Made by a program: the position numbers and the translations under genes. A stretch of 64,000 bases of DNA, taken from positions 1-64,000 of the forward strand of contig QBMK01000006.1 of assembly GCA_003249035.1 (NCBI GenBank), read 5' to 3'. Shown here piece after piece: positions 10,589 through 21,194 of the stretch. This DNA is from Pseudanabaena sp. Lineage in GTDB: Bacteria > Cyanobacteriota > Cyanobacteriia > Pseudanabaenales > Pseudanabaenaceae. The stretch's first letter is position 1. The number at the start of each line of letters is the position of its first letter. The notes beneath the pieces were generated by a model. It ran no database searches. It worked only from the letters and a program-made list of their open reading frames with translations, and had not been told where the DNA came from.

Positions 10589-11972
10589 GAACAGCTTCAT
10601 TAGTGCGATAAAGCTTCGCGCCAACATTGCGCAGCTTTTCTTCGATGCGATCATAGCCACGATCGAGGTGATGCAGACCCATAACCGTGGTTTCGCCGTC
10701 AGCAGCTAGCCCCGCGATGACTAGTGCTGCCGATGCCCGTAAATCAGTTGCCATGACTGGAGCACCAGAAAGTTGGGGGACTCCAGTCACTACCGCCACA
10801 TTATTTTTGAGGCGGATATTTGCACCCATGCGATTGAGTTCGGCTACATGTTGCAAGCGGTTTTCAAATACAGTTTCGGTAACTACGCCATTGCCCTCAC
10901 AAATTGACAGCAATGCCATAAACTGCGCCTGCATATCAGTAGGGAATCCTGGATAAGGAAGGGTTTCAATATCCACAGCACGATAGTTATCACCACCAAC
11001 AACAGTGATCATATTGTCAGAATCTTGGCGCACGGTGACACCCATATCTTGCAACTTAGAAATCGCCGCTGTGAGATGTGCTGGGATTACCGGTGACATC
11101 GATAAGGTCGATCGCGTAATCGCAGCAGCCACCATAAAAGTTGCCGCTTCAACGCGATCGGGAATCGCGGTGAAATCAGCAAAATGGAGCTTTTCGACAC
11201 CATCAATAATGATTTTACTTGTGCCAGCGCCTCTAATCTTAGCGCCCATCGCCTTACAAAGATCGGCTAGATCGACTACCTCAGGCTCAAGAGCCGCATT
11301 CTCGATAATAGTTTGCCCATCAGCTAGCGTCGCGGCCATCATCAAGGTTTCGGTCGCACCAACGCTGGGATAATCAAGATAAATTTTTGCGCCTTGCAAG
11401 CGTCCATTAGGACTCATCGCATGAGCGTGAACAATGCCATGGTCGATCTGCACAAATGCGCCTAGGGATTGCAAACCGCGTACATGCAGTTCTACGGGAC
11501 GCGCGCCGATCGCACAGCCACCAGGAAGAGGAATTTTTGCCGACCCTAGTCTTGCTAAGAGTGAACCAACTGCGAAGAAACTGGCTCTCATCTTACTTAC
11601 CAATTCGTAAGGTGCGGAGTTTGTTGTTAAATTGCTGGTATCAAGATCGAGAACTTCGCCATTGCGCGAGATTTTTACACCGAGGGTTTCGAGGATATCG
11701 CTCATGCGCTGCACATCAGCGAGATTCGGGACATTACGAATGCGGCATCCCTCTGACGATAAAAGTGTGCCTGCCATGAGGGCGAGGATGGAATTTTTTG
11801 CCCCGCTAATAGGGACATGCCCAGACAATTTCGCTTTGCCAATGATGCGGAGGACAGGGGCGTTCGTTTCGTTTTGAGGCATCTCAGAAGATTCGAGTGT
11901 GGTTAATTCGATAGGTTCAATGATTTGTGAAGCAATTTGTGAAGCATTACCGATATCCATCGTCGATTGCAT
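10581..11972 (-). CDS. murA: UDP-N-acetylglucosamine 1-carboxyvinyltransferase
   Basis: '[28 protein letters not shown]', '[19 protein letters not shown]', '[15 protein letters not shown]'. Confidence 0.97.
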   Translation of the reverse strand: MQSTMDIGNASQIASQIIEPIELTTLESSEMPQNETNAPVLRIIGKAKLSGHVPISGAKNSILALMAGTLLSSEGCRIRNVPNLADVQRMSDILETLGVKISRNGEVLDLDTSNLTTNSAPYELVSKMRASFFAVGSLLARLGSAKIPLPGGCAIGARPVELHVRGLQSLGAFVQIDHGIVHAHAMSPNGRLQGAKIYLDYPSVGATETLMMAATLADGQTIIENAALEPEVVDLADLCKAMGAKIRGAGTSKIIIDGVEKLHFADFTAIPDRVEAATFMVAAAITRSTLSMSPVIPAHLTAAISKLQDMGVTVRQDSDNMITVVGGDNYRAVDIETLPYPGFPTDMQAQFMALLSICEGNGVVTETVFENRLQHVAELNRMGANIRLKNNVAVVTGVPQLSGAPVMATDLRASAALVIAGLAADGETTVMGLHHLDRGYDRIEEKLRNVGAKLYRTNEAVLV

Positions 11973-12241
11973 AGGCTGTAAATTGGTGACAGTAGTTGTA
12001 TTGGTTGAGCTGGTTGTATAAACGATCGCCTTGTCCTCCTCACATCAAAAATAACGTAGCCAAAAGTTTAACGGAGTATATCCGATAAATTGTTAACTTT
12101 TGTACGCTAAGCGTATTTACTCATTATTGATGATCGAGTCATATATGGCTATAGATTTTAAGTGTCGATTTCCACCAAAAAAAAGTGAATAATTTATTGA
12201 AGCGCAGTAAAGCTGAAAACCACTAAATTATTCAAATATCC

Positions 12242-12952
12242 TTGAAGATGAAACCTTATCAAAATACCCCGATCTCTGAATGTAATGAGCCTCTGGTGGC
12301 GATTCCCGATTACATCCTTAAAATTAATCCTCACCCATATATGACATTGGGCGCACCCTATGGCGATCGCTCTCCTTTTTTTGTGCGTCAAGGAATTTTA
12401 GAAAGGTTACAAAAATCTCAAGCCTATTTACAAACAATTTGCCCCAATTATCAAATCGCAATTTTTGATGCCTATCGCCCTATTCCTGTTCAGCAATTTA
12501 TGGTGGATTATAGTTTTGGGCAGTTAGCAGAAATTAAAGGGCTAGAAGTTAAAAATCTCACTGAAGATCAAAAAAATTCACTCATGGCAGAAGTGATGAA
12601 GTTTTGGGCAATTCCTAGCCATGATCCGAAAATGCCTCCGCCTCACAGCACGGGTGCTGCGATCGATGTAACTTTCTTGCTTGTCTCCGACTTCGGTGGG
12701 GACAACATTCAAGAAGTCAATATGGGTTCGCCAATCGATGAAATTAGCGATCGCTCTTTGCCAAATTATTTTGCAAGTTTCCGTAATTCTCAAGCAGTAG
12801 TTTTTAATCGCAATCGGGAATTATTAAACGAAGTGATGACCTATAGCGGATTAAAAAGACATCCTCATGAATGGTGGCATTTCTCCTATGGAGATCAGCT
12901 TTGGTCATGGATTAGTAATGAGAGATATGCGGTTTATGGAGGAGTTATATAG
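12242..12952 (+). CDS. D-alanyl-D-alanine dipeptidase (VanX, M15 family)
   Basis: 'IFDAYRPIPVQQF', 'PPHSTGAAIDVTFL', 'LKRHPHEWWHFSYGDQLW'. Confidence 0.9.
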   Translation: MKMKPYQNTPISECNEPLVAIPDYILKINPHPYMTLGAPYGDRSPFFVRQGILERLQKSQAYLQTICPNYQIAIFDAYRPIPVQQFMVDYSFGQLAEIKGLEVKNLTEDQKNSLMAEVMKFWAIPSHDPKMPPPHSTGAAIDVTFLLVSDFGGDNIQEVNMGSPIDEISDRSLPNYFASFRNSQAVVFNRNRELLNEVMTYSGLKRHPHEWWHFSYGDQLWSWISNERYAVYGGVI

Positions 12953-13033
12953 TTGGAGTTATAGAAGCAATTTAAAATAGCGATCACCAGAAAATTCATG
13001 CAAACTAAATAGTCCGATCATGCGGACTAATTA

Positions 13034-13078
13034 ATACCAATTCACAAAAGTGTCGTCACGCTTTTGTGAATTGGTATA
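13034..13078. repeat. Isolated terminal hairpin of repeat family A
   Basis: ataccaattcacaaaag-tgtcgtcacg-cttttgtgaattggtat, perfect palindrome. Confidence 0.75.
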
Positions 13079-13367
13079 ACAGCAATCGCAAGAGCAACTA
13101 AAAATCTATTCAAACGTCGATGATATCGCTGCAACTTTCAGGTTTATATGTGCAGGGACACTTAATTTGTAAATATGTAGTATTATCCATGCAAATAATT
13201 TAGATAACTTGATTTGTCCTACTCTGTAGGGTGTTTAGCAGTTTGTAACGAAAAATTACGATACAGTGCTAGAGTTAATTTCTAATTAGTCTAAATAGCT
13301 TAAGATGCTTGCGCAAAAATCTTGAGCCAATTCCCAAAAAGTGTGTTGAGTCCCATCTTTCAAATTC

Positions 13368-14855
13368 ATGAGTGGGCGATCGCTGAAGCAAACGTTCAGT
13401 CGTGAGGAGTATTCCCTACCTGTGGCAACAAATCCAATCAATCTAGGTAATTCAGGTTTGTCCAACAAGTCTTCAAAGCCCAAAACAACTTCCAACAAAC
13501 ATAAATGGACACTTTTTGTAGTCTTGTTTGTGGCTTTGTTGTCGGGAGGGCTAGGTGCAGGCTTAGCATTTGTATTAACTAGTAGACCTTTTCAGCAGCG
13601 ACAGCTCTCACCTGATGAGGCAGCAGTATTTAACCATAATTCTACAAACATGACCTCAGCGATCGCGGGTGTACCGACGCTGACACGTCCTGTAAATATT
13701 TTGGTACTTGGGACAATCATTCTTACCTCCGATCTACCCGATGCCCAATCCAAGCCAAAAGGAAGATATCTAGCACAGGTTGATGACAACTTCAATGGAA
13801 TGAGTGACGCAATGTTGCTGATCCGTTTCGATCCTGCAACTCAAAAAGTTGCGGTTCTGTCAATTCCTCGTGACAGCAGAGTCAATATTCAAGGGGTAGG
13901 CAAAACGAAAATTAACTTTGCTAACTATGCAGGTGGGGTAGCCTTATCAGCACAGACTGTTAGTGAAGTGTTAGGAGATATTCCTATCGATCGCTATATC
14001 CGCTTCAATGTTAATGGTTTCGGGAAATTGGTAGATGCCCTTGGTGGTGTTGATGTGTACGTTCCGAAAAAGATGAAATATCAAGATGATAGCCAACATC
14101 TATATATCAACCTCAATGCAGGGCAGCAAAAATTAAATGGTAGCAAGTCAATTCAATACATGCGCTATCGTCACGATGATCTTGGGGATATTGGTCGTGT
14201 ACAACGTCAGCAAGCATTTTTCCGTGCTTTTATCGATCAGAAACTAAAACCCGAAGCCGTCACTAAGTTTCCTGAGATTTTTGCCATTGTCAAAGACAAT
14301 ATTGATACAAATCTATCGGTTGAAGAAGTCCTCGCCCTCGCTGGCTACACATCAAAGATCGATCGCAAAAATATCCAGATGCATATGGCTCCAGGACGGT
14401 TTAGTAATCCAGGAGAGTTTGATAGCCTCAGCTATTGGATTTTAGATAATCAAAGGCTTGCCAAGATCATGAATCAGAGTTTTGGAGTCATGAAGAAAGC
14501 AGATGTCAGTCTTGAAGATAGCTCACCTCAAAATCTGAGGATTGCGATCCAAGATAGTATGTCCCAACCTGAGGGCGCAAAAAAAGCGACAACTGTTCTG
14601 TCTAAGGCTGGATATGCTCAAGTATTTCCTGCTAGCGATCGCTGGACAAAGCCCCTTGCAAAGACCCAGATTGTTGCTCAAAGTGGAGATCTCGAAACTG
14701 CCCAGAAATTGCGAGAATCTCTGGGTATTGGTGAAGTGGTCATCGAGTCAACGGGAGATATCGAGTCAGATATTACTGTTCGAGTCGGCAAAGACTGGCT
14801 TCAAGCCAATAATATTCCCCTGAAGCCTGTTAAACCTACACAAACAAAACAATAA
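13368..14855 (+). CDS. LytR-CpsA-Psr (LCP) family cell-wall attachment protein
   Basis: TM anchor, 'DNFNGMSDAMLLIRFDPATQKVAVLSIPRDSRVNIQGVGKTKINFANYAGG', 'YMRYRHDDLGDIGRVQRQQAFFRAF', LytR_C-like end. Confidence 0.93.
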   Translation: MSGRSLKQTFSREEYSLPVATNPINLGNSGLSNKSSKPKTTSNKHKWTLFVVLFVALLSGGLGAGLAFVLTSRPFQQRQLSPDEAAVFNHNSTNMTSAIAGVPTLTRPVNILVLGTIILTSDLPDAQSKPKGRYLAQVDDNFNGMSDAMLLIRFDPATQKVAVLSIPRDSRVNIQGVGKTKINFANYAGGVALSAQTVSEVLGDIPIDRYIRFNVNGFGKLVDALGGVDVYVPKKMKYQDDSQHLYINLNAGQQKLNGSKSIQYMRYRHDDLGDIGRVQRQQAFFRAFIDQKLKPEAVTKFPEIFAIVKDNIDTNLSVEEVLALAGYTSKIDRKNIQMHMAPGRFSNPGEFDSLSYWILDNQRLAKIMNQSFGVMKKADVSLEDSSPQNLRIAIQDSMSQPEGAKKATTVLSKAGYAQVFPASDRWTKPLAKTQIVAQSGDLETAQKLRESLGIGEVVIESTGDIESDITVRVGKDWLQANNIPLKPVKPTQTKQ

Positions 14856-14861
14856 CCAAAA

Positions 14862-14944
14862 ACGAGAGGCAGTGCAAAGTACTGCCTCTCGTTTTCGATG
14901 ATGCAAAAAAATAAAGAAGGCAAAGCCTTCTTTATTTTTTTGCA
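14862..14944. terminator. Two consecutive hairpins between convergent genes
   Basis: aaaacgagaggcagtgcaaagtactgcctctcgtttt and aaaaaaataaagaaggcaaagccttctttatttttttgca. Confidence 0.8.
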
Positions 14945-14945
14945 T

Positions 14946-15773
14946 CTAGACACCTGTGCTTTGACGGACAATTTTGGTGAAGAGAAAATCAGGTAAAAGC
15001 TTGCGGATAAATAATAATTGTTTGGCAATTGGATCGGCGGGATAACGCAATTTCCATGATTTATCGGTGCTAGCAGCATAGATAGTCTTGGCTACAACTT
15101 CAGGCGGTGCTCCCGTCGTGCCAATCTTATTCAGTTTCGTTAAAATGCGATCGCTAAATTCGTCATATTCTGGAAAATCAGGATTACTGGTACGGTCTGC
15201 CGATCGCTCATAGAAGTCGGTTTTAATTGGACCTGGTTCCACAATCTTGACGCGAATATTGAAAGCAAGAAGTTCATGCTGCAATGATTCCGAAAATCCT
15301 TCCACAGCCCATTTCGTAGCGTGATAAAGGCTATAGAGAGGGAACGCGACGCGCCCACCGATAGAAGCAACGTTCACAATTACACCCTGCTTGCGATCGC
15401 GGAAATGCGGCAGTATTGCGCGAGTAGTTTCCATCAGTCCAAATACATTTGTCTCAAATTGACGCTGAATTTGCTCAGGTGTGGAAGTCTCAAATGCTCC
15501 TAACATGCCATAGCCAGCATTATTTACCAGCACATCGATCACGCCAAATCTCGCTATAGTCTCCGCAACTGCATCGGCGATCGTGAGTCGATCGGTAACA
15601 TCAAGTTTTAGGCAAACTACGCGATCGAGATTTGCCAAGCTATTGGTTCTATTTATTTCTTGGTCAGGCGATCGCATTGTTGCGGCGACATTCCAACCTT
15701 GTTTTTGAAAATAAAGAGCCGTTGCTCTCCCAATTCCAGATGATGATCCAGTAATAAATACAGTTTTAGTCAT
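14946..15773 (-). CDS. SDR family oxidoreductase
   Basis: 'VFITGSSSGIGRATALYF', 'NNAGYGMLG', 'YSLYHATKWAVEGFSESL'. Confidence 0.92.
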   Translation of the reverse strand: MTKTVFITGSSSGIGRATALYFQKQGWNVAATMRSPDQEINRTNSLANLDRVVCLKLDVTDRLTIADAVAETIARFGVIDVLVNNAGYGMLGAFETSTPEQIQRQFETNVFGLMETTRAILPHFRDRKQGVIVNVASIGGRVAFPLYSLYHATKWAVEGFSESLQHELLAFNIRVKIVEPGPIKTDFYERSADRTSNPDFPEYDEFSDRILTKLNKIGTTGAPPEVVAKTIYAASTDKSWKLRYPADPIAKQLLFIRKLLPDFLFTKIVRQSTGV

Positions 15774-15865
15774 GTTTTTTATTTACAGCAATTTCCATCA
15801 AAAGAGCCGCAAAATTTATTTAAAAATGCTGCAAAGCAGCATTTTTAAATAAATTTTGGTTTTGG

Positions 15866-16579
15866 TTAAGCAACCTTAGCAAACAATTTAGCGATCGGGA
15901 GATCGGGGCTATCTGCTCCAACCACTATCTCTACCAACTTGTTTTTTGCGGCATCTTCAAACAAAGCCTCGACAGTTACTTGAGCAACTTTAGTTCGAGG
16001 AATACTCCCTTCAAACAAAGTGTCAGCGACAGACATTACCAAGCCACCTATTTTCTCATAATTTAGCAATCCGCCAGGGCGAACGATTGTGAAGGTCAAA
16101 CCACTATTTTGCAAATATTTTTCTGCTTGTTTTTTCCAGAAAAGTACTAGCCAGAATAGATTTAAAGGATGGAAAAATTTTGATACACAGAGAGATGAGA
16201 CGATCGCAAAATGTTTGATGTTTTTAGCTTTCGCAGCATTCACTAAGTTCTTTGTGCCAATGTAATCCACCAAATACGGTTCCATGGCGTTTAAGCTAGG
16301 CTTCGCACCAGTTGCACATACCACCACATCACAATCTGCGATCGCCTCTGCTAAAGTGTCCGCAAAAAGGACATTTCCTTTAACTAATTCAACTTCGGGC
16401 GGTAAGATTTTTTTAGCGCTCTCTAGGTTACGGACTAAGGCTCTTACTGGAATATTGCGCTTAACTAATTCGGTGACAATATGCCGTCCTGTTTGCCCTG
16501 TGGCTCCTGCTACAAATGCTTTCATAGGTTGGTTCTTAAAAAATTTGCCGAGTAATACCTCATTGTAATCTGAAACCAA
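15866..16579 (-). CDS. NAD(P)H-binding atypical SDR (NmrA-like)
   Basis: 'AFVAGATGQTGRHIVTELVKRNIPVRALVR', 'FTIVRPGGL'; start likely internal Met (MKAFVAG). Confidence 0.88.
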   Translation of the reverse strand: MVSDYNEVLLGKFFKNQPMKAFVAGATGQTGRHIVTELVKRNIPVRALVRNLESAKKILPPEVELVKGNVLFADTLAEAIADCDVVVCATGAKPSLNAMEPYLVDYIGTKNLVNAAKAKNIKHFAIVSSLCVSKFFHPLNLFWLVLFWKKQAEKYLQNSGLTFTIVRPGGLLNYEKIGGLVMSVADTLFEGSIPRTKVAQVTVEALFEDAAKNKLVEIVVGADSPDLPIAKLFAKVA

Positions 16580-16690
16580 TTTTAGGATTTTCAGCGCCTG
16601 CGGCGCTGAAAATCCTAAAAAGCAAAAGAGTAGTGGCGGCGCGAAGCGCCGCCACTACTCTTTTGGGCTTTATACTCTAAGCAAATCTTA
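16578..16690. repeat. Two adjacent palindromes; second is a family B copy
   Basis: tttaggattttcagcgcctgcggcgctgaaaatcctaaa; caaaagagtagtggcggcgcgaagcgccgccactactcttttgggctttatactctaagc. Confidence 0.8.
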
Positions 16691-16697
16691 CGCAGAT

Positions 16698-16799
16698 GTA
16701 CCGATTAGCAAAAGTCAGTCACACTTTTGTGAATTGAGGCTCAAAACCGTCAAGGGTTTTAGAAACATCAAATGGCTTAGCCATTTGATGTTTTGGTAC
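16698..16799. repeat. Diverged family A composite repeat
   Basis: taccgattagcaaaagtcagtcacacttttgtgaattgagg...aaaaccgtcaagggtttt...acatcaaatggcttagccatttgatgttttggta. Confidence 0.7.
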
Positions 16800-16804
16800 T
16801 ACTT

Positions 16805-17242
16805 CTATTTGCGATTGAAAACTTCTAAGGTTTGACGGCTAAACTCATGTAGGTTTATGACTCCATCTTCCATCGGCATTTTATCGCCAAAGAATTGCCA
16901 ATTGTCCACTGTTGAGAATCGCCAACATTCACCCTTATGATCGTGTCCACTTGCCTCAATACCGATCGCCCTTAAGTCCCCATCAACAGGATCCTCATAT
17001 AGTCGAATTTGAAAGAGAATACTGCGAACCTTGAGCCGCCAACTTACCCCAGGGAAATGAAAGCCAACATCAATCGAATCTGGATCGAGTAATTTACGAG
17101 TATCAGAATTATTGAGCCAAGGTTTTAAGTCAGATCGAGCAGCAGGGTAAATAGCTTTAAACAAATTGACAATCGTAGCGATTTTTGTCGCTACTTCGAC
17201 ATTTCTAGCTTGTTCAGCAGCATTCACGGGCAAGACCCTCAC
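16805..17242 (-). CDS. Conserved cyanobacterial hypothetical protein
   Basis: 145-aa ORF. Confidence 0.65.
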   Translation of the reverse strand: MRVLPVNAAEQARNVEVATKIATIVNLFKAIYPAARSDLKPWLNNSDTRKLLDPDSIDVGFHFPGVSWRLKVRSILFQIRLYEDPVDGDLRAIGIEASGHDHKGECWRFSTVDNWQFFGDKMPMEDGVINLHEFSRQTLEVFNRK

Positions 17243-17367
17243 TTAAAACCAACAATACCAAGATTTATCAGCTATCAGAAGCTGATTTTAGCATTTGCCA
17301 ACAATAAACTAAATTAACCAGCAATCTCTGTAGCAAGTGTTATCAAAAACACAAATTATTTGGCAAT

Positions 17368-18273
17368 TTATATTTTTACTGGGACCAAATCAGGCGTTCC
17401 ATCAAAGTCTGGAAGTACAGATGGATCAAGGCTTAAGCGATCAAGTAATTTTGCAAACTCCTTACAGCATTGAGCGGAGCTTTGTAAGATTTGCTTTTGA
17501 GAAAACTTGATCATAATCCAACCTGAATCGACTAGAAAGCGATCTGCAAGATCGTTTTGCATTGAATTTGCCGCACTTTCTGAAGGCACACTAATCTCGA
17601 TCGCAATATGGAAATTTAGAACAGGATCGATATAGATCAGTGCAGGAAGCCAATCATGATTGACGATAGGAATGGGAAGCTTCACACCTTGATAGAGAGT
17701 TCCCGATAAATATTGCTGAAGAGTAATTCCGAATTGATAGATAACCTCTTCAATGTCCTGTGGAGTATTTGGTTTGGCATTACCAGAAGGCTTGTTGTTC
17801 TTGGGTATAGCGATCGCATTTTCGATGGGAGACATCTTGGCAAAAAACTTCTGAAATTGCTGATGGCGAAACTCAATCACACGCTCTGGTGCGTGAGCGA
17901 TCGCCAATTTCTGCTGATGATTAACCTCTTCGCGAGAGTATGCTTCTAGTTGCAAAAAATAGCTTTGGAGAGTATTTTGATGACTTTGGTATCGTTTTTT
18001 ATAGGTGAGAAACTGATATCTAATCCGCAGCACAATTGCCACTGTTCCCAGAATAAGTAGTATGATTCCTAACTCTTTCGCAACCGTAGTTACGACCGCC
18101 ACTACGACAATTAGACCAAAGCTCAACGCGATCGCTTCTTGAATTTGAATAGGTGCGGGCTGTTGATTTGAGGGCAAGCTTGGCAATGCCATACTTAGCT
18201 TAGGTGCAACTGGCTTGGAGTTAGCAATGCGCTGCACTTCAGGGGGAATAAGGATAACAGGGAACTGACGCAT
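17368..18273 (-). CDS. Hypothetical membrane protein with a C-terminal endonuclease-like domain
   Basis: Hydrophobic helices followed by 'PALIYIDPVLNFHIAIEISVPSE...DSGWIMIKFSQKQI'; nuclease-like fold is an inference. Confidence 0.6.
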   Translation of the reverse strand: MRQFPVILIPPEVQRIANSKPVAPKLSMALPSLPSNQQPAPIQIQEAIALSFGLIVVVAVVTTVAKELGIILLILGTVAIVLRIRYQFLTYKKRYQSHQNTLQSYFLQLEAYSREEVNHQQKLAIAHAPERVIEFRHQQFQKFFAKMSPIENAIAIPKNNKPSGNAKPNTPQDIEEVIYQFGITLQQYLSGTLYQGVKLPIPIVNHDWLPALIYIDPVLNFHIAIEISVPSESAANSMQNDLADRFLVDSGWIMIKFSQKQILQSSAQCCKEFAKLLDRLSLDPSVLPDFDGTPDLVPVKI

Positions 18274-18326
18274 CGATAGGTAGCCTGAAAGATCGATTGA
18301 ATTGAGTTACAGCGCTTTGCGCTGTA

Positions 18327-18431
18327 ATACCAAAAGCACAAAATAGCCTAACCATTTTGTGCTTTTAAAACCCTTGCAGGGTTTGTTTTTTAATTCACAT
18401 AAGTGTCGTCACACTTATGTGAATTAGCATA
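18327..18431. repeat. Family A composite repeat
   Basis: ataccaaaagcacaaaatagcctaaccattttgtgcttttaaaacccttgcagggtttg...aattcacataagtgtcgtcacacttatgtgaattagcat. Confidence 0.8.
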
Positions 18432-18467
18432 AATGTAATTCTCACAGGGCTTTGAGAGATTTGCAAG

Positions 18468-18511
18468 CAAATTAAAGAAAGGCGGCGCAAAGCGCCGCCT
18501 TTCTTTATTAG
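18468..18511. terminator. GC-centred hairpin downstream of glgA
   Basis: aaagaaaggcggcgcaaagcgccgcctttcttta. Confidence 0.75.
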
Positions 18512-18538
18512 GATTTAGGCTGGAATCTAGACTGGGAT

Positions 18539-19915
18539 TTAGACGTTGTCTAACCCTGGAATCGAACGATATAGCTGCACATACTTTTCGGCAGAGGCTT
18601 CCCAACTGAAGTTATTGGTCATACCACGCTGTTGTAACAATCGCCAAGCATCGGTGTAACGATAGCTTTCCCATGCACGCACCATGCAAGTGTACATATC
18701 CAATGGCTCATAGCGATCGAAAGTGAAGCCTGTACCTTTCTGCCCAATTGGATCGTGAAATGATACTGTATCTACCAAGCCTCCAGTGCGACGGACAATT
18801 GGGACACTACCATAGCGCAGTGCAACTAGTTGGCTAATTCCGCATGGTTCAAAGCGACTTGGCATTAAAAATGCATCGGAACCAGCATAAACACGATGAG
18901 AAAGCGCCGAATTAAACAAAATTTGCGCTGACATCCGACCTGGATAACGCGCTGCAATTTGCCATAGCTGGGATTCGTAGTAGCGATCGCCTGTGCCTAA
19001 AGCCACAAACTGGGCATCAGTATATGCTAAGAAACGTTCTAGGGTTTGCAGCAACAAATCAATACCCTTCTGCTCTACCAAACGTCCCACCATGCCGATC
19101 AAGAAAGTTGCAGGGTTAACAGTCAAGCCCAACTCTTTCTGCAAAGCAATCTTATTTGCCATGCGATCGTCAAGAGTTTCAACAGAGTAGTTTTGTACCA
19201 AAGCAGAATCAGTCTCGGGATTTTCCACTTCCATATCGATGCCATTTAAAATCCCCCAAGGCTTCAAAAATGAAAGTACTCCCTCTAAGCCTTCACCATA
19301 GGTAGGTGTACAAATTTGCTGAGCATAGGTTGGCGATACCGTATTTACTCGATCGGCATATTTGATTCCTGCTGCCATCGTGTTATGGGCATCCATATAC
19401 CACGGAGTCCAAGTAATTTTGTCCAAAAACCATTTCCACGGACCTTGATATGCAAGATTATGAATCGTAAATACAGTGCCAATATCGGAGACTTGGTGCA
19501 TCCACACAGGAATCATGCCTGTATGCCAATCATGACAATGAATAATATTTGGTTTCCAATAGTTCCAAGCAAACTCGGCAACGGCGTTGGCAAACATTGT
19601 GAACCGCCAATCTTCATCTTCACCGCCATAAACACGAGCGGGAATAAATGATCCATGCCCCATCAGATACAAAGGGACATCTGTACCTGGTAGTACGGTC
19701 TCAAAAATATCGAATTCCTGAAACATGGCATAGCCTTTCCAGATCCATGTGGGATTTTCTTTCAGTTTGTCTGGAATCACGCCGTAGTAAGGCATGATAA
19801 TGCGCACATCATGTCCCATTTTCTTGAGAATCGGGGGGAGTGCGCCCACCACATCTGCCATACCGCCAACTTTGGCTAGAGGAGCCGCTTCAGCCGCCGC
19901 AAATAAAATTTTCAT
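18539..19915 (-). CDS. glgA: Glycogen synthase
   Basis: 'MKILFAAAEAAPLAKVGGMADVVGALPPILKKMGHDVRIIMPYYG', 'SRFEPCGISQLVALRYGSVPIVRRTGGL'. Confidence 0.96.
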   Translation of the reverse strand: MKILFAAAEAAPLAKVGGMADVVGALPPILKKMGHDVRIIMPYYGVIPDKLKENPTWIWKGYAMFQEFDIFETVLPGTDVPLYLMGHGSFIPARVYGGEDEDWRFTMFANAVAEFAWNYWKPNIIHCHDWHTGMIPVWMHQVSDIGTVFTIHNLAYQGPWKWFLDKITWTPWYMDAHNTMAAGIKYADRVNTVSPTYAQQICTPTYGEGLEGVLSFLKPWGILNGIDMEVENPETDSALVQNYSVETLDDRMANKIALQKELGLTVNPATFLIGMVGRLVEQKGIDLLLQTLERFLAYTDAQFVALGTGDRYYESQLWQIAARYPGRMSAQILFNSALSHRVYAGSDAFLMPSRFEPCGISQLVALRYGSVPIVRRTGGLVDTVSFHDPIGQKGTGFTFDRYEPLDMYTCMVRAWESYRYTDAWRLLQQRGMTNNFSWEASAEKYVQLYRSIPGLDNV

Positions 19916-20032
19916 TCGTTGATTCAGTACTTGTATTTCAGGCTATCTAGATTATTTTCAGGCATAGCGCGATCGCTATAGCAGCAATTTTTACAAGCAG
20001 TACTTTTTCGCTATGTGCGATTTGCAGAATGA

Positions 20033-20070
20033 ATAAAAAAAGAACTTGCAAAGCAAGTTCTTTTTTTATT
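20033..20070. terminator. Hairpin terminator
   Basis: aaaaaaagaacttgcaaagcaagttctttttttattt. Confidence 0.75.
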
Positions 20071-20163
20071 TGAACTAAGAGGGTAAATACCCCACCGCTC
20101 TGCGGTGTGAGTATATTCTAATAAAAAAGAATTTGATACCCCGTCCGCTTGCGGCGGGGTGAT

Positions 20164-20907
20164 TCATTCTGCTATTACGACTTCGTCTTGATGGCTATCG
20201 TTATCACTCGGAAGCTCTAAGCAATAACCCGCACCATATACGGTCTTAATGTATTTAGGATGTCGTGGGTCAGGCTCTAACTTAGTGCGTAAATGGCGAA
20301 TGTGCACACGAATAGTTTCAATATCATCATCAGGTTCATAGCCCCAGACTTCTTTGAGAATTTCACTCGGTGAGACCGTCTGACCATGTCGCTGCAAGAG
20401 GCAATGCAATAACTCAAATTCTAAGTGAGTCAGCTTAACGGTTTTATTAAACCAAATTGCTTCAAAACGCTCCGGTACTAGCGTTAAGGAACCAAAGATT
20501 AAAATTTCACCATGCTTAGCCGTGTCAATCATCCTATTGGTCCGTCGCAATAAAGCACGCACTCGCGCTAACATTTCTTCAAGCTCAAAGGGCTTAGTCA
20601 GATAGTCATCGGCACCTGCGTTAAAACCCTCGACCTTATCCTGAGTTTGCCCCATTGCCGTGAGCATCATTACAGGAATTTCTTTAGTCCGTTCGTCACG
20701 GCGTAACCTTTGACATACCGTAAATCCATCAACCCTTGGCAGCATCAAGTCAAGGATGATCATATCTGGCATCAACTGAATGGCAAGCGCTTGTCCTTTT
20801 ATGCCATCACTCGCTTGGCTGACTTGATAGCCAGCATGTTCGAGGTTAAGCGTGACCATTTCAGAGATTATCGGATCATCATCGATCAGGAGAAGCCTAG
20901 GCATCAT
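20164..20907 (-). CDS. rpaA: Two-component response regulator RpaA (OmpR/PhoB family)
   Basis: Receiver + winged helix: '[89 protein letters not shown]'. Confidence 0.88.
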   Translation of the reverse strand: MMPRLLLIDDDPIISEMVTLNLEHAGYQVSQASDGIKGQALAIQLMPDMIILDLMLPRVDGFTVCQRLRRDERTKEIPVMMLTAMGQTQDKVEGFNAGADDYLTKPFELEEMLARVRALLRRTNRMIDTAKHGEILIFGSLTLVPERFEAIWFNKTVKLTHLEFELLHCLLQRHGQTVSPSEILKEVWGYEPDDDIETIRVHIRHLRTKLEPDPRHPKYIKTVYGAGYCLELPSDNDSHQDEVVIAE

Positions 20908-21194
20908 TAGTCAAAGTTCCATCTATACGATTGGATTACGATTTATTAAATAATATATCATCCTGATACACAGTTAAGTACCGGTGATGGGGGGCGTTAC
21001 CTGTGTTGGTTGGTATTTATGGCGATCGCAAAAAATTTCTGGCTAAAGGAGTAGTAGGTATAGAGTATCAGCTATTTGCAGCCATCTATACCATGTTAAC
21101 TACGAAAACAGGCTAAGTCAGTCTTCAACTCTTGCAACATTCTCATACAATATATGAAGATATGTAAAAATTGATTTAAAACTGGTTTATTCGC

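Noticed and set aside
10687-11877. Several antisense ORFs opposite murA (10687-10956, 11005-11373, 11456-11779, 11632-11877)
   Set aside because: Fully antisense to a strongly supported murA; low-complexity, no recognisable family.
12190-12240. Weak inverted repeat gaataattta...taaattattc upstream of the VanX-like gene
   Set aside because: Short, AT-rich and widely spaced; not distinguishable from chance.
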